Part shown: positions 31,309-42,252 of the stretch, one piece after another
How the letters are laid out: each line of letters starts with the position of its first letter
How positions within the stretch are numbered: position 1 is the first letter of the stretch
Assembly (NCBI RefSeq): GCF_004343195.1
Contig: NZ_SMCR01000001.1
Coordinates: 720,055-784,054, forward strand
Origin: Biostraticola tofi
GTDB taxonomy: Bacteria; Pseudomonadota; Gammaproteobacteria; Enterobacterales; Enterobacteriaceae
DNA: 64,000 nt
Direction of reading: 5' to 3'
The notes under the pieces: model-generated
Databases searched by the model: none
Told to the model about the DNA's origin: nothing
Seen by the model: the letters and a program-made list of their open reading frames with translations, nothing else
Program-made: the position numbers and the translations under genes

Positions 31309-32339
31309 ATATTGTCTTCACTTTATGAATTCTAATTACAAACTACTGCCCTGGTGTTTCAAAAAACATGCAACCAAGCAATACTGCTATGAGCCTGGAA
31401 CCTGCAAGCATGGCGATGCCGTGCCTGGCAATCCGCTATGCTGATATGCGCTTTAATCTGGCGTTAACGCCGCGCTAATCCCCATTCAAGGCTCAACATA
31501 TATAAAACCTAGCCAGTGTTGTCACAACCCAGCACTTATCATCCGCAAAGTGCTAAATTTCGTAAGGATATCATCCGACCAGCGAGTGGTGAAAATTGAG
31601 AACGGCTTTTGTAACGTCCGATTCTTAAATGTCATTAATTGAATTTCACACTAAAAAAAAGACTCGAGACTGAATATTCGAGGCAAATGGATATTCCGCA
31701 ATTCAGCTTTACTTAATAACATAAGAATTTCTTAACTATTGTTTCTAAACCTAAATTATTACTTTGATGAGAAATGGACTCACAGCTAAATTTATACCAT
31801 AAATAACTACCATAAACGAAACAACAATAATTTTGAAGGGGCAAATTATTGCGTTAATTATTAAACACCTTACTTTATACAGGTGTTTATTAATACAGGG
31901 CATGGCCTGATTCCCTGTTGAATGAGGGTGACAGGCCTTTAACGGCATTACCATAGCCAATAGTGCTATTGGTGCCGCGTTTGCAGTATTCCGCAGAGCA
32001 CATAGCCTGATTTTTTATGGGGCTATACCTTGGCCGGCCGATAACTCTGTCATTCAGTAGATTATTATTTCCGCTAATAGTTCAAAAAACGACCTGCTCG
32101 TTCACTCAGGATCATCTATGTTGCAAAGAGCCATAATGAACATCTGTCATGGTTGGCGCCATCGATAGTCCGGCTCAACCCATGTCCTAAAAGTCCGCCT
32201 GCCCCCTTTTCATTTCCTTGGCGGTGATTTGTCGTCAAAGCGGTTTAGCCTCCTTCAAAAACGGCAACGAGAAGAGTACATTAGGCGCATTGCGCGATTC
32301 CATGGTGGGAATACGCTGGCTCTTATAAGGCTCAATATC
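31309..32339. other. Long lrhA–alaA intergenic region
   Basis: About 1.03 kb between the divergent starts of lrhA and alaA, AT-rich in the middle, with no supportable gene. A long region also separates these genes in E. coli, where lrhA has a long untranslated leader. The only distinct motif I find is a TAAGAATTTCTTA palindrome at 31722–31734. The alaA frame stays open for 37 codons before its GTG, but this part does not resemble any AlaA. Confidence 0.6.
31722..31734. promoter_or_regulatory. RcsB-box-like palindrome upstream of lrhA
   Basis: TAAGAATTTCTTA is a near-perfect palindrome resembling the RcsAB/RcsB box (TaAGaatatTCctA) but one base shorter. E. coli lrhA is known to be repressed by RcsB, so the position about 415 bases before the lrhA ATG is sensible if the leader is long. 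Confidence 0.35.
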
Positions 32340-33557
32340 GTGACAATCCCAGTAGAGAAATCCAGTAAGCTTGAAAATGTGTGTTATGACATTCGCGGAC
32401 CGGTGCTGAAGCAAGCCAAGCGTCTGGAAGAGGAAGGCAATAAAGTCATTAAGCTGAATATCGGCAACCCTGCGCCGTTTGGTTTTGATGCGCCGGATGA
32501 GATTCTGGTCGATGTTATCCGTAATCTTCCGACCGCCCAGGGTTACTGTGACTCGAAGGGCTTGTATTCGGCGCGTAAGGCGATTATGCAGCATTACCAG
32601 GCGCGTGATATGCATGATATCACCGTCGAGGATGTGTATATCGGCAATGGCGTTTCCGAGCTTATTCTGCAGTCGATGCAGGCGCTGCTGAACAGCGGGG
32701 ATGAGATGCTGATTCCAGCGCCTGACTATCCGCTGTGGACCGCCTCGGTGGTGCTTTCCGGCGGCAGTGCAGTGCACTACCTCTGTGATGAGGAAGCGGG
32801 CTGGTTTCCGGACCTGGCTGACATTCGCAGCAAGATCACGCCGCGTACCCGCGGGCTGGTGATTATCAACCCGAATAATCCTACCGGTGCGGTGTACAGT
32901 AAAGAGGTGCTGCTGGAACTGGTGGAGATCGCTCGTCAACATAATCTGATTATTTTCTCCGATGAGATTTATGACAAAATTCTGTATGACGCTGCAGAGC
33001 ATCATTCTATTGCTGCGTTGGCACCGGATTTGCTGACCGTGACATTTAACGGGCTATCCAAAACGTATCGGGTGGCGGGTTTTCGTCAGGGCTGGATGGT
33101 GCTGAATGGCCCCAAAAAACATGCCCGCGGCTATATTGAGGGGCTGGAAATGCTGGCGTCGATGCGGCTTTGCGCTAATGTGCCGATGCAGCATGCGATC
33201 CAGACAGCGTTGGGAGGCTATCAGAGCATCAGTGAGTTCATCCATCCGGGCGGACGGCTCTATGAACAGCGTAATCGCGCCTGGGAACTGATTAATGAGA
33301 TTCCTGGCGTGAGCTGTGTCAAGCCAAGCGGCGCGCTGTATATGTTCCCCCGCGTTGATGCCCGTAAATTCAATATCCTTGATGATCAAAAAATGGTGCT
33401 CGACTTGCTGTTGCAAGAAAAGGTACTGCTGGTGCAGGGCAGTGCGTTTAACTGGCCGTGGCCGGATCATTTGCGGATCGTGACGCTGCCGCGAGTTGAT
33501 GAGCTGGATGTGGCGATCGGCCGGTTTGCGCGTTTTCTGGAAAAATATCATCAGTGA
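32340..33557 (+). CDS. alaA: Glutamate–pyruvate aminotransferase AlaA
   Basis: A class I PLP aminotransferase that makes alanine from pyruvate and glutamate. Start is GTG at 32340–32342, chosen because an AAGG site lies nine bases upstream and the product then has 405 residues, exactly as E. coli AlaA. Landmarks: NPNNPTGAVYS, Asp208 in SDEIYDK, and the PLP lysine Lys241 in GLSKTYRVAG. Very similar to E. coli throughout. Confidence 0.96.
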   Translation: MTIPVEKSSKLENVCYDIRGPVLKQAKRLEEEGNKVIKLNIGNPAPFGFDAPDEILVDVIRNLPTAQGYCDSKGLYSARKAIMQHYQARDMHDITVEDVYIGNGVSELILQSMQALLNSGDEMLIPAPDYPLWTASVVLSGGSAVHYLCDEEAGWFPDLADIRSKITPRTRGLVIINPNNPTGAVYSKEVLLELVEIARQHNLIIFSDEIYDKILYDAAEHHSIAALAPDLLTVTFNGLSKTYRVAGFRQGWMVLNGPKKHARGYIEGLEMLASMRLCANVPMQHAIQTALGGYQSISEFIHPGGRLYEQRNRAWELINEIPGVSCVKPSGALYMFPRVDARKFNILDDQKMVLDLLLQEKVLLVQGSAFNWPWPDHLRIVTLPRVDELDVAIGRFARFLEKYHQ

Positions 33558-33696
33558 GAGCGGGTCTCCCTTCAACACGCGCGCAGTTCGGCATCGGCGC
33601 TGGGCGTTGTTGATGATGGCGGGGGCTTATCGGTTTGCATTCCGCTGGTGTGTTGCCCACAATAGTGTTTCTGCCTTTCAGCTGTAAGGATTCGCT

Positions 33697-34296
33697 ATGT
33701 CCCAGAGCCATTTTTTCGCTCATCTCTCCCGTATGAAATTAATTAATCGCTGGCCGCTGATGCGTAATGTTCGCACTGAGAATGTGTCTGAGCATAGTTT
33801 GCAGGTCGCTTTTGTGGCCCACGCGCTGGCGGTTATCAAGAATCGGATGTTTGGCGGCACACTGAATGCAGAGCGCATAGCGCTGTTGGCAATGTACCAT
33901 GATGCCAGCGAGGTGTTGACGGGCGATATGCCGACCCCTATCAAGTATTTCAATGCGCAGATTGCTCATGAGTACAAAAACATTGAGCGGATCGCTCAGC
34001 AGAAATTGATTGATATGCTGCCGGAAGAACTTCGGGATGACTATCGTTCGCTGATTGATGAAAATTATCATTTGCCTGAAGAGCGGTCAGTGGTTAAGCA
34101 GGCCGATGCGTTGTGCGCCTATCTGAAGTGTCTGGAAGAGATTTCTGCCGGTAACAAGGAATTCCAATTGGCGATGGCCAGACTGGAAAAGACCCTTACC
34201 GAGCGCAACAGCCCCGAGATGGAGTGGTTTATGGCGCGTTTTGTGCCGAGCTTTAATCTTTCGTTGGATGAGATAAGCCAGGACAGTCCACTGTAA
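33697..34296 (+). CDS. yfbR: 5'-deoxynucleotidase YfbR
   Basis: A 199-residue HD-domain phosphatase that removes phosphate from deoxyribonucleoside 5'-monophosphates. Metal ligands are all present: His33 (SEHSLQ), His68–Asp69 (YHDASEV) and Asp137 (KQADAL). Same length as E. coli YfbR. It is read with alaA on the plus strand after a 139-base gap, and converges on yfbS with a tandem repeat array between. Confidence 0.96.
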   Translation: MSQSHFFAHLSRMKLINRWPLMRNVRTENVSEHSLQVAFVAHALAVIKNRMFGGTLNAERIALLAMYHDASEVLTGDMPTPIKYFNAQIAHEYKNIERIAQQKLIDMLPEELRDDYRSLIDENYHLPEERSVVKQADALCAYLKCLEEISAGNKEFQLAMARLEKTLTERNSPEMEWFMARFVPSFNLSLDEISQDSPL

Positions 34297-34320
34297 AAAG
34301 ACAAGGCAATCCGCTTTAGA

Positions 34321-34550
34321 TATGTCAGAACAATATGTTTTAGATATGTCAGAACAATATGTCTCAGATATGCTAGAACAATATGTTTTACATATATCAG
34401 AACAATATGTTTTAGATATGTCAGAACAATATGTTTTAGATATGCCAGAACACTGTGTCTTAGATGCGCTAGAACAATAAGTTTTTGATATGCCAGAACA
34501 CTGTGTCTTAGATGTGCTAGAACAATAAGTTTTTGATATGCCAGTACGGG
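34321..34550. repeat. 24-base tandem repeat array (about 9.6 units)
   Basis: Nine full units of 24 bases, starting tatgtcagaacaatatgttt, plus a 14-base partial unit fill the gap between convergent yfbR and yfbS. Units 1–5 are close copies; units 6–9 form a higher-order 48-base repeat, since unit 8 equals unit 6 and unit 9 differs from unit 7 at one base. Because 24 is divisible by three, both strands stay open and would encode octapeptide repeats (MSEQYVLD on the plus strand, 34322–34480), but there is no ribosome site and I do not call a gene. Confidence 0.95.
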
Positions 34551-34554
34551 CCGC

Positions 34555-36387
34555 TTAAAACGGAAAAAGTATCGGCACCAGGATAACGCTGGCCCCCATG
34601 ACCAGTAGTGTGAAAGGGACGCCCAGCCGCACGAAATCACCGAACTTGTAACCGCCGGGGGCCAGCACCAGGGTATTGACCGGCGATGATATCGGCGTCA
34701 TGAATGCCGCCGAGGCGGCGATGGCGATGATCATGGCGAACGGGTAAGGTGAGACCGACATTTCGCGGGCGGCACCGATGGCAATCGGTGCCATCAGTAC
34801 GGCGGTGGCGGTGTTGGATATAAACAGGCCAATGACGGCACAAAGTAAAAACAGGCTGATGAGCATGACATGCGCCCCTGCCCCGCCGGAAATCTGCATC
34901 AGCATGCTGACGACCAGGGCTACTCCGCCGGTTTTCTGCAGCGCCAGGGCAAAAGGCATCATGCCGACGATCAGTATCAGGCTGGGCCAGTGTATCGATC
35001 GGTAGGCGCTTTCCATGTCAATGCAGCGGAATTTTCCCATCAGGATACAGGCGATAATCGCGGCAATCGGGTTGGGTATCTCCTCGGTAAGCATCATGGC
35101 GACCATCAGCGCCAGGCAAAACAAGGCATGGGGCGCCTGGCTTACCGCCGGGGCGACATCGTCTACTTCAGCAGGTAGACTGAGCAGGAGGAAGTTATGC
35201 TTTTTCTGCTGTAACTGGCGGATTTGCTTCCAGTCGCCAATCACCAGCAAAATATCCCCCAGTTGTAGTTCTTCATCTATCAGCTTGCCGTCAAGCGCTT
35301 GACCGGCGCGGCGAATACCAACCACATTGACGCCATAGCGGCTGCGAAAGCCGACTTCCCTCAGGCTTTTACCCAGCAGTTCGGAGTCGGGAATGAGGGT
35401 GACTTCGGCCATGCCGACATCTCTTGCCTGGTCTGAAAAATATTCACCGCGCAGGATCATCGGTTCCAGCATTTTTTCACTGCAGAATTGACGCAGATCC
35501 ATGTCTGAGGACGACATGTCAATCAGTAATACGTCCCGCTGATGCAGTTCGGTATTACTACTGACGCTGACCATGACACGGCGAAACTTGCGCCAGCGTT
35601 CTATGGCGACGACGTTGGCGCCGTAGTGATCACGCAGGCCCAGGTCATCGAGCCGATGTCCGATCAGGGGGGAGCCGGGACGGACCGCCAGTCGCCTGGC
35701 ACGGCCAGACAGGTGATAATCATGAATCAAATCGCGGAAGGTTCGCCGCAGCCATTGCTCACCCTGGGACTGGGTACTGTCAGTGGCCAACCAGTAGCGC
35801 GCCACCAGCATATAGCCGATGCCCATCGCCAGTACTACGATGCCTATCGGGGTAACGGCAAAGAAGCCGAAACCCGCGACGCCTTCGCGCAGCAGTTCAC
35901 TGTTGACCACCATATTGGGTGGCGTGGCGACCAGCGTCATCATGCCGCTGATAAGCCCGGCAAAACTCAGCGGCATCAGCAGTCGGGCTGGGGATGACTT
36001 CATTTTCAGCGAGACGCTGAGCACGACCGGGATAAATATCGCCACCACGCCGGTGGAACTCATTACCGCGCCGAGGGCCGCCACGGTTATCATCAGCAGC
36101 ACCAGCATGCGGGTTTCACTGTTTCGGGCCGCTTTCATCAGCCACTCACCCACCTGATAAGCGATGCCGGTGCGTACCAAGCCTTCTCCTATCACAAACA
36201 GCGCCGCAATCAGCAGCACGTTGGGATCGCTGAAGCCGGCGGTTGCCTCCGCCAGGCTCAAGGTACCGCTCAGGACGAAGGCGATGATCACCAGCAGGGC
36301 GACCACGTCCATTCGCACCTTGTTGGTGGTAAACAGCACCACTGCAACCAGCAGCAGGGCAAGCACCCATAAGAGTTCGTAATTCAC
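34555..36387 (-). CDS. yfbS: Putative SLC13/DASS-type transporter with two TrkA-C domains
   Basis: A 610-residue inner-membrane transporter, same length as E. coli YfbS. It has N- and C-terminal blocks of helices of the divalent anion:sodium symporter fold and a central cytoplasmic stretch with two RCK/TrkA-C domains (about residues 200–390, for example [11 protein letters not shown]). The GTG at 36385–36387 is the likely start: AGGA lies just upstream and the protein begins [13 protein letters not shown]. Substrate unknown. Confidence 0.93.
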   Translation of the reverse strand: MNYELLWVLALLLVAVVLFTTNKVRMDVVALLVIIAFVLSGTLSLAEATAGFSDPNVLLIAALFVIGEGLVRTGIAYQVGEWLMKAARNSETRMLVLLMITVAALGAVMSSTGVVAIFIPVVLSVSLKMKSSPARLLMPLSFAGLISGMMTLVATPPNMVVNSELLREGVAGFGFFAVTPIGIVVLAMGIGYMLVARYWLATDSTQSQGEQWLRRTFRDLIHDYHLSGRARRLAVRPGSPLIGHRLDDLGLRDHYGANVVAIERWRKFRRVMVSVSSNTELHQRDVLLIDMSSSDMDLRQFCSEKMLEPMILRGEYFSDQARDVGMAEVTLIPDSELLGKSLREVGFRSRYGVNVVGIRRAGQALDGKLIDEELQLGDILLVIGDWKQIRQLQQKKHNFLLLSLPAEVDDVAPAVSQAPHALFCLALMVAMMLTEEIPNPIAAIIACILMGKFRCIDMESAYRSIHWPSLILIVGMMPFALALQKTGGVALVVSMLMQISGGAGAHVMLISLFLLCAVIGLFISNTATAVLMAPIAIGAAREMSVSPYPFAMIIAIAASAAFMTPISSPVNTLVLAPGGYKFGDFVRLGVPFTLLVMGASVILVPILFPF

Positions 36388-36438
36388 GCAGCGTCCTGAA
36401 ATGAGGGGATGATCCACGTGTAAATCATGCCATAAAAA

Positions 36439-36458
36439 AGCCCCGCTGATACGGGGCT
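36439..36458 (-). terminator. Terminator of yfbT
   Basis: A 7-base G+C-rich stem (agccccg / cggggct) with a six-base loop, followed on the minus strand by a run of T residues (36433–36439). It separates yfbT from yfbS. Confidence 0.85.
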
Positions 36459-36497
36459 GAATCATCTTTTAGGCAATGTGCAGATAACCGTCCGGAT

Positions 36498-37151
36498 TCA
36501 GGCCTTGCTGACCCGAAAGCCGTGGTTGTCGGGTTCAACCAGCAGTTGCGTAAGCGCAGAGATATGCATGGCCACCGCGTCCAGCTGTGGGGTATGCGCC
36601 GGCGGATTGACGGCAATCACCGGCGAGCCTGCCGCCAGTCCTGACTGGATACCGGCGATGGCATCTTCCACCACGATGCAATCGGCCGGGCTCAGGCCCA
36701 GCCGGCTGGCGCCCAATAGGTAGGCGTCGGGCTGAGGCTTGCCCCGCGCCACCTGTTCGGCGGTAATCAGGCATTCCGGCAGCGGTAGATTACCGGCCTT
36801 CAGGCGGGAAGACGCGACAGGCAGTGAACCTGAGGTGACGATAGCCCAGGGGATATTCAGCTCGGTCAGGCGTTCAAGCAGGGCAGCGGCCCCCGGCAGC
36901 GCAGTGACGCCATCAGTACAGCCGGCTTCGAACGCCTCGAGGAGGCTGAACTCGGACTGGATCTCCTGCTCACTGGCGCCGGGCATGAAATGGCGCAGTG
37001 AAGTAATGGCCTGTTTGCCATGGATAAAATCAAACACCTGCTCTACCGGCACGCCACGCCGGGTTGCCCAGTTGCCCCAGGCCAGCTCGACTACCGGCAG
37101 CGAATCGATTAACGTCCCATCCAGATCAAACAGAAATCCTTTACCTTGCAC
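36498..37151 (-). CDS. yfbT: HAD-family sugar phosphatase YfbT (HxpA)
   Basis: A 217-residue haloacid dehalogenase-type phosphatase (E. coli 216). Motif I is FLFDLDGTLIDS with nucleophile Asp9 and Asp11; motif II is VTSGS; motif III/IV includes GKPQPDAYL and VVEDAIAGIQSG. The E. coli enzyme acts on hexitol and other sugar phosphates. The start is GTG, preceded by a strong GGAGG site seven bases upstream. Confidence 0.94.
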   Translation of the reverse strand: MQGKGFLFDLDGTLIDSLPVVELAWGNWATRRGVPVEQVFDFIHGKQAITSLRHFMPGASEQEIQSEFSLLEAFEAGCTDGVTALPGAAALLERLTELNIPWAIVTSGSLPVASSRLKAGNLPLPECLITAEQVARGKPQPDAYLLGASRLGLSPADCIVVEDAIAGIQSGLAAGSPVIAVNPPAHTPQLDAVAMHISALTQLLVEPDNHGFRVSKA

Positions 37152-37168
37152 TGTCCTACCTCCGGTTT

Positions 37169-37663
37169 TCAGGCGTTGATGATTTGAGAGATTTCAACGG
37201 CGCTCAGATGATACTGGCGCGGGCATGACTGCCAGACAGCGACCATGCGCAGGTATTTATCCCACATTTTGGTCTGGGAGTTAAAGCCGTGGGTACCGGA
37301 GTCAAAATGGGTATAGCGCCCTTCGGTGAATACCATGAAGCGGACATAGCCAAGATAGCGGGCTTCGGTGGCTGCATCAAAGCCGAGGAACGACAGACGG
37401 CGCTCATCGATATCCTGGCGATCGTTAAGATTCGACCAGGAAACCTGTAGCGCATGATGCATTTCCATAATATCGATGATGGTGCGGCAAACATCTTCGC
37501 TCAACTGGCCAAAATCATGATCCAGTTCGCGCATCTGCAGGCCATAGCCCCGCTCGATGATGGTTTGCAGGCGGCGATAACGCTCGCCGTTTTCCGCATC
37601 CATCATCGCCATCATTTTGTATTGGTTGGACAGAATCAACCGCTGGGCGTTTGTCATTTCCAT
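37169..37663 (-). CDS. yfbU: YfbU family protein
   Basis: A 164-residue conserved protein nearly identical in plan to E. coli YfbU (start [18 protein letters not shown], end SQIINA), with a good AGGAG ribosome site. It is mostly helical and cytoplasmic; its biochemical function is not established. Adjacent to yfbT on the same strand, 17 bases apart, so probably co-transcribed. Confidence 0.96.
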   Translation of the reverse strand: MEMTNAQRLILSNQYKMMAMMDAENGERYRRLQTIIERGYGLQMRELDHDFGQLSEDVCRTIIDIMEMHHALQVSWSNLNDRQDIDERRLSFLGFDAATEARYLGYVRFMVFTEGRYTHFDSGTHGFNSQTKMWDKYLRMVAVWQSCPRQYHLSAVEISQIINA

Positions 37664-37822
37664 TATCCACTCCTGAAGTAGTCACTGATACCGCCAAATT
37701 TAGCCGGGTAGCAGCATGGCATAATGTTTGACGCGGCGGTACCGCAAGCCGTTGTTTGTTTGATTTAAAACATCAGCAGATGAAATTTCGTCCGGATGCG
37801 GCCGGTGTACGGCGAAGACCGG

Positions 37823-38278
37823 TTAAAGCTCATCAAGGAACGTTTTGTCAAGCTGCTTGAATGCCCTGCTGAGCGTATCGGCCAGCATCTGATAGGTCGG
37901 CGTTCCTTCTACCGGGGCCAGCGACTGCCCAGCGTCGTTAAGCCGGTGGCGCACATCGTGAAACCAGTGCAAAAGCGTAGGGGGCAATGGCGTAATTGAA
38001 CGCTTGCCCAGCCACCATAGTCCCTGCATCGGCAGGCTGCAGGCGAAAATGGCGGTGGCGATAGCCGGGCCTATCTGCCCGCCCAGCGCAATCTGCCAGC
38101 ACAGGGTAAAAACCGCCACCGCCGGCATGAAGCGCACGCCGAAGCGGGTGGCAAGGATGACGCGGTTTTCGGCGAACACTGGCGCAAGGCGCTTATCCAC
38201 CGGCCAGGTTTTCATATAGCGTTGTCCGCGTTGGAAAATCTGGAACCAGCCGACCGAACCTGAAGGTGTCGTTGCCAT
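37823..38278 (-). CDS. yfbV: UPF0208 membrane protein YfbV
   Basis: A 151-residue protein, the same length as E. coli YfbV, with two hydrophobic helices ([18 protein letters not shown] and [20 protein letters not shown]). ATG at 38276–38278 is chosen because a GAGGT ribosome site lies six bases upstream; the TTG four codons earlier lacks one. E. coli YfbV is implicated in limiting the Ter macrodomain; nothing in the sequence here explains that. Confidence 0.95.
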   Translation of the reverse strand: MATTPSGSVGWFQIFQRGQRYMKTWPVDKRLAPVFAENRVILATRFGVRFMPAVAVFTLCWQIALGGQIGPAIATAIFACSLPMQGLWWLGKRSITPLPPTLLHWFHDVRHRLNDAGQSLAPVEGTPTYQMLADTLSRAFKQLDKTFLDEL

Positions 38279-38630
38279 AGCGGACCTCAACTTTACGAAT
38301 AAAATTTAAAATTTTTGTGCAAAACCACAAGCTACTTTTATAACATTCAAAAATATTTTGTTTTTAAAGCCGTCAATCGCTATCCTATTGCCGCCATTCG
38401 GCATGGAATTCAGTCGTCGTAACCAAACTCAGCCAACATGACTGGCTCATGATGTTAAGATAGGCCTTAAACCGAACGGCATTCATAATAGTGCTCTACA
38501 CCCGTTTTATTAGTTCATGTCAGGAATTCAACCTGGACATGATGTTAATCATAAATGTCAACGACGATATGCGCTACGCTTAAAGTCCGTTTGACCATTT
38601 ATTAACCACGCATAACAAATAGGTACTTCC
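38279..38630. promoter_or_regulatory. Divergent yfbV / ackA promoter region
   Basis: About 350 bases between divergent genes, AT-rich near yfbV (38290–38370). It must carry the ackA–pta promoter; I could not fix a -35/-10 pair or an ArcA/FNR site with confidence. Confidence 0.6.
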
Positions 38631-39833
38631 ATGTCGAGTAAGCTTGTACTGGTTCTTAACTGTGGCAGTTCTTCACTGAAATTTGCCATCATAGATGCTG
38701 CGAATGGTGAAGAACATATCTCCGGTCTCGCCGAGTGCTTCAACCTGCCCGAAGCACGTATCAAATGGAAGCTGGACGGCGGCAAAGAAGAAGCTGCATT
38801 AGGTGCCGGCGCTGCCCATAGCGAAGCCCTGCGTTTCATTGTTAATACTATTCTGGCAAAAAAACCAGAACTATCGGCTCAATTAACCGCTATCGGCCAC
38901 CGCATCGTGCACGGCGGCGAGCACTTTACCCAGTCAGCCATCATCGATGACGAGGTACTGCAGGGCATCAAGGATTCCATCCCGTTTGCCCCGCTGCATA
39001 ACCCAGCTCACCTGATAGGTATAGCCGAAGCGCTGAAATCATTCCCTGACCTGGCTAACAAAAACGTTGCCGTGTTCGATACCGCGTTCCATCAGACCAT
39101 GCCGGAAGAATCGTATCTTTATGCCTTGCCGTACCGCCTGTATAAAGATCACGCTATTCGTCGCTATGGCGCTCATGGCACCAGCCATTTCTACGTAACC
39201 CGTGAAGCGGCCAAAGTGCTGAACAAGCCGGTTGAACAGTTGAACCTTATCACCTGCCACCTGGGTAACGGTGGTTCTGTCACTGCGGTCCGTAACGGCC
39301 AGTGTGTTGACACGTCCATGGGCCTGACCCCGCTGGAAGGCCTGGTCATGGGCACCCGCAGCGGCGATATCGACCCGGCGATCGTGTTCCATCTCCATGA
39401 TGCCATGGGCATGTCCGTCGAGCAAATCAACCATTTGCTGACCAAGGAATCCGGCCTGCTGGGCCTGACCGAAGTCACCAGCGACTGTCGTTATGTCGAA
39501 GACAACTATCAGGAAAAAGCTGACGCCCGTCGCGCGATGGACGTGTACTGCCACCGTCTGGCCAAGTACATCGGTTCTTACGCTGCGCTGATGGATGGCC
39601 GTCTTGACGCGGTTATCTTCACCGGCGGTATCGGCGAAAACGCCGCAATGGTGCGTGAGCTATCGCTGAAAAAACTGGCTCTGCTGGGCTTCGAAGTCGA
39701 TCACCAACGCAACCTGGCTGCCCGTTTCGGCAAAAGCGGCACCATTACCACCGATGCCAGCCGCCCGGCCATCGTTATCCCGACCAATGAAGAACTGGTC
39801 ATTGCGCAGGACGCAGCGCGTCTTACCGCATAA
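38631..39833 (+). CDS. ackA: Acetate kinase
   Basis: A 400-residue ASKHA-fold kinase that interconverts acetyl phosphate plus ADP with acetate plus ATP. Same length as E. coli AckA. Landmarks: [13 protein letters not shown] with Asn10, [32 protein letters not shown] and [14 protein letters not shown]. It is followed by pta after 76 bases that contain a G+C-rich hairpin. Confidence 0.98.
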   Translation: MSSKLVLVLNCGSSSLKFAIIDAANGEEHISGLAECFNLPEARIKWKLDGGKEEAALGAGAAHSEALRFIVNTILAKKPELSAQLTAIGHRIVHGGEHFTQSAIIDDEVLQGIKDSIPFAPLHNPAHLIGIAEALKSFPDLANKNVAVFDTAFHQTMPEESYLYALPYRLYKDHAIRRYGAHGTSHFYVTREAAKVLNKPVEQLNLITCHLGNGGSVTAVRNGQCVDTSMGLTPLEGLVMGTRSGDIDPAIVFHLHDAMGMSVEQINHLLTKESGLLGLTEVTSDCRYVEDNYQEKADARRAMDVYCHRLAKYIGSYAALMDGRLDAVIFTGGIGENAAMVRELSLKKLALLGFEVDHQRNLAARFGKSGTITTDASRPAIVIPTNEELVIAQDAARLTA

Positions 39834-39846
39834 GCGACTCCCCGTT

Positions 39847-39868
39847 CCACCGGCCCAGGCCGGTGGAA
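39847..39868 (+). other. ackA–pta intercistronic hairpin
   Basis: A short stem of the form tccaccgg…ccggtgga lies just after the ackA stop. It lacks a strong T-run, so it more likely modulates the relative expression or stability of the two cistrons than ends transcription. Confidence 0.5.
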
Positions 39869-39909
39869 TTATTTTTGACTAACGAGCAACCGTTCAAAGA
39901 GGTTTAGCC

Positions 39910-42060
39910 GTGTCCCGTACAATCATGTTGATCCCAACAGGCACCAGCGTCGGTTTGACCAGCGTCAGCCTGGGTGTCATTCGCGCCATGGAGCAAAAGG
40001 GCGTGCGCCTGAGCGTTTTCAAGCCCATTGCACAGCCCCGCTCTGGTGAAGATGGCCTTGATTCCACCACCAATATCATTCGTGCCAATTCGTCCATTCC
40101 TTCAGCTGATCCGCTACAGATAAGCTACGCCGAATCTTTGCTGGGCAACAACCAGCAGGATGCGCTGATGGAAGAGATCATCGCCCGCTATCATGCCAAC
40201 ACCCGCGATGCGGAAGTGGTGCTGGTTGAAGGCTTGGTGCCTACCCGTAAACATCAGTTCGCCAATGCGCTGAACTATGAAATCGCCAAGACGCTGAATG
40301 CCGAAATCGTGTTCGTGGTATCGCTGGGCAACGATTCGCCGGCTCAGCTAAAGGATCGCGTTGAACTGGCGCGTTCCAGCTTCGGCGGCAGCAAAAACAA
40401 AAACATCATCGGCGTGATCGTTAACAAACTGAACGCTCCGGTAGATGAACAGGGCCGCACCCGACCTGACCTGTCTGAAATTTTTGACGACTCCAACAAG
40501 GCCAGCGTCGCCAACATCGATCCGGCCCAGTTGTTTGAAAACAGCCCGCTGCCGGTGCTGGGCTGCATCCCGTGGAATTTCGAGCTGATTGCCACCCGCG
40601 CCATTGATATGGCCAGGCATTTAGGTGCCAGCATCATCAATGAAGGCGATATCAACACCCGCCGCGTGCGTTCTGTGACCTTCTGTGCCCGTAGCCTGCC
40701 TAACATGCTGGAACACTTCCGTCCAGGTTCGCTGCTGGTGACCTCTGCCGACCGCCCTGACGTGCTGGTTGCCGCCTGCCTGGCGGCCATGAACGGCGTC
40801 GAAGTCGGTGCCATCCTGCTGACCGGCGGCTATGAGATTGATGCCCGCATCAACAAGCTGTGTGAACGCGCTTTCCAGACTGGTCTGCCGGTATTTACCG
40901 TGCAAACCAACACCTGGCAGACCTCCCTCAGCCTGCAGAGCTTCAGCCTGGAAGTACCGGCCGATGACCACAGCCGGGTTGAGAAACTGCAGAACTACGT
41001 TGCCGGCCACATCAATAACAGCTGGATTGAATCTCTGACCGCCAGCTCTGAACGCTCGCGTCGTCTGTCTCCTCCTGCGTTCCGTTACCAGTTGACTGAA
41101 CTGGCTCGCCAAGCGGGCAAACGTATCGTGCTGCCCGAAGGTGATGAACCGCGTACCGTTAAAGCGGCGGCAATCTGTGCCGAACGCGGCATCGCCCATT
41201 GCGTCCTGCTGGGCAACCCGGACGAAATCAAGCGCGTGGCTGCGGTACAGGGTGTTGAGCTGGGCCAGGGCATCGAGATAATCGATCCTGAGGTCGCTCG
41301 TGAAAAATACGTTCCGCGTCTGGTTGAACTGCGCAAGAGCAAAGGCATGACCGAAGTGGTGGCTCGCGAACAGCTGGAAGACAACGTGGTGCTGGGTACA
41401 CTGATGCTGGAACAGGGCGAAGTAGATGGCCTGGTGTCCGGTGCGGTGCATACCACCGCCAATACCATTCGTCCGCCGCTGCAGCTTATCAAGACTGCGC
41501 CGGGCAGCTCGCTGGTTTCGTCGGTATTCTTCATGCTGTTGCCCGAACAGGTGCTGGTCTATGGCGACTGCGCCATCAACCCGGACCCTACCGCTGAACA
41601 GTTGGCCGAAATCGCGATTCAGTCCGCCGATTCCGCTGCCGCTTTCGGCATCGACCCGCGGGTGGCGATGATTTCCTATTCTACCGGTAATTCCGGCGCC
41701 GGCAGCGACGTGGAAAAAGTGCGTGAAGCCACCCGCCTGGCGCAGGAAAAACGTCCTGACCTGGTGATTGACGGTCCTTTGCAGTACGACGCCGCCATCA
41801 TGGCCGACGTTGCCCTGTCAAAAGCGCCTAACTCACCGGTGGCCGGCAAAGCCACGGTATTTATCTTCCCTGACCTGAACACCGGTAACACCACTTACAA
41901 AGCGGTGCAACGTTCAGCTGACCTGATTTCCATCGGGCCGATGCTGCAGGGCATGCGCAAGCCGGTCAATGACCTGTCGCGCGGGGCACTGGTCGATGAT
42001 ATCGTTTATACCGTTGCGCTGACCGCTATCCAGTCTCAGCAGGCTGAAGACGCAAAATAA
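39910..42060 (+). CDS. pta: Phosphate acetyltransferase
   Basis: A 716-residue enzyme (E. coli 714) converting acetyl-CoA and phosphate to acetyl phosphate. It has the long enterobacterial layout: an N-terminal P-loop-like CobB/BioD-type domain ([14 protein letters not shown]), a DRTGG domain near residues 220–330, and the catalytic PTA domain from about 390 ([19 protein letters not shown] to the end). Read with ackA as one operon and closed by a strong terminator. Confidence 0.98.
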   Translation: MSRTIMLIPTGTSVGLTSVSLGVIRAMEQKGVRLSVFKPIAQPRSGEDGLDSTTNIIRANSSIPSADPLQISYAESLLGNNQQDALMEEIIARYHANTRDAEVVLVEGLVPTRKHQFANALNYEIAKTLNAEIVFVVSLGNDSPAQLKDRVELARSSFGGSKNKNIIGVIVNKLNAPVDEQGRTRPDLSEIFDDSNKASVANIDPAQLFENSPLPVLGCIPWNFELIATRAIDMARHLGASIINEGDINTRRVRSVTFCARSLPNMLEHFRPGSLLVTSADRPDVLVAACLAAMNGVEVGAILLTGGYEIDARINKLCERAFQTGLPVFTVQTNTWQTSLSLQSFSLEVPADDHSRVEKLQNYVAGHINNSWIESLTASSERSRRLSPPAFRYQLTELARQAGKRIVLPEGDEPRTVKAAAICAERGIAHCVLLGNPDEIKRVAAVQGVELGQGIEIIDPEVAREKYVPRLVELRKSKGMTEVVAREQLEDNVVLGTLMLEQGEVDGLVSGAVHTTANTIRPPLQLIKTAPGSSLVSSVFFMLLPEQVLVYGDCAINPDPTAEQLAEIAIQSADSAAAFGIDPRVAMISYSTGNSGAGSDVEKVREATRLAQEKRPDLVIDGPLQYDAAIMADVALSKAPNSPVAGKATVFIFPDLNTGNTTYKAVQRSADLISIGPMLQGMRKPVNDLSRGALVDDIVYTVALTAIQSQQAEDAK

Positions 42061-42130
42061 ATGGTGAACCGTTGGCGGGCTGCCGGCCCGCTGACTGACG
42101 GATAATGCCGCCCAGTCACTCGGCTCGCTG

Positions 42131-42173
42131 AAAAAAGACCGGACTCGGTACTGTACGGACCCGGTCTTTTTTT
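42131..42173 (+). terminator. Terminator of ackA–pta
   Basis: A perfect 10-base stem, aaaagaccgg (42133–42142) with ccggtctttt (42161–42170), followed by more T residues on the plus strand. A classic intrinsic terminator 70 bases after pta, also able to act on the minus strand. Confidence 0.9.
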
Positions 42174-42252
42174 ATGCGTGTCATCCCATTAGCAGCGAAA
42201 GCGCCGCGGCAACATCGACCCCCGCCGAGGAGGCACAGCGGCAAAGGGGCAT

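Noticed and set aside
31751-31960. 69-codon minus-strand frame upstream of lrhA
   Set aside because: Composition is AT-driven, there is no ribosome site or recognisable family, and it lies in a region expected to be an untranslated leader.
34322-34480. Plus-strand frame coding MSEQYVLD-type repeats
   Set aside because: No ribosome site, and the frame is a direct by-product of the tandem array; kept as an observation, not a gene.
34321-34550. CRISPR array
   Set aside because: Units are contiguous with no unique spacers and no cas gene is nearby.
34119-34640. Minus-strand reading frame of 173 codons across the 24-base repeats
   Set aside because: It stays open only because the repeat length is a multiple of three; it overlaps the ends of both yfbR and yfbS and has no ribosome site or similarity.
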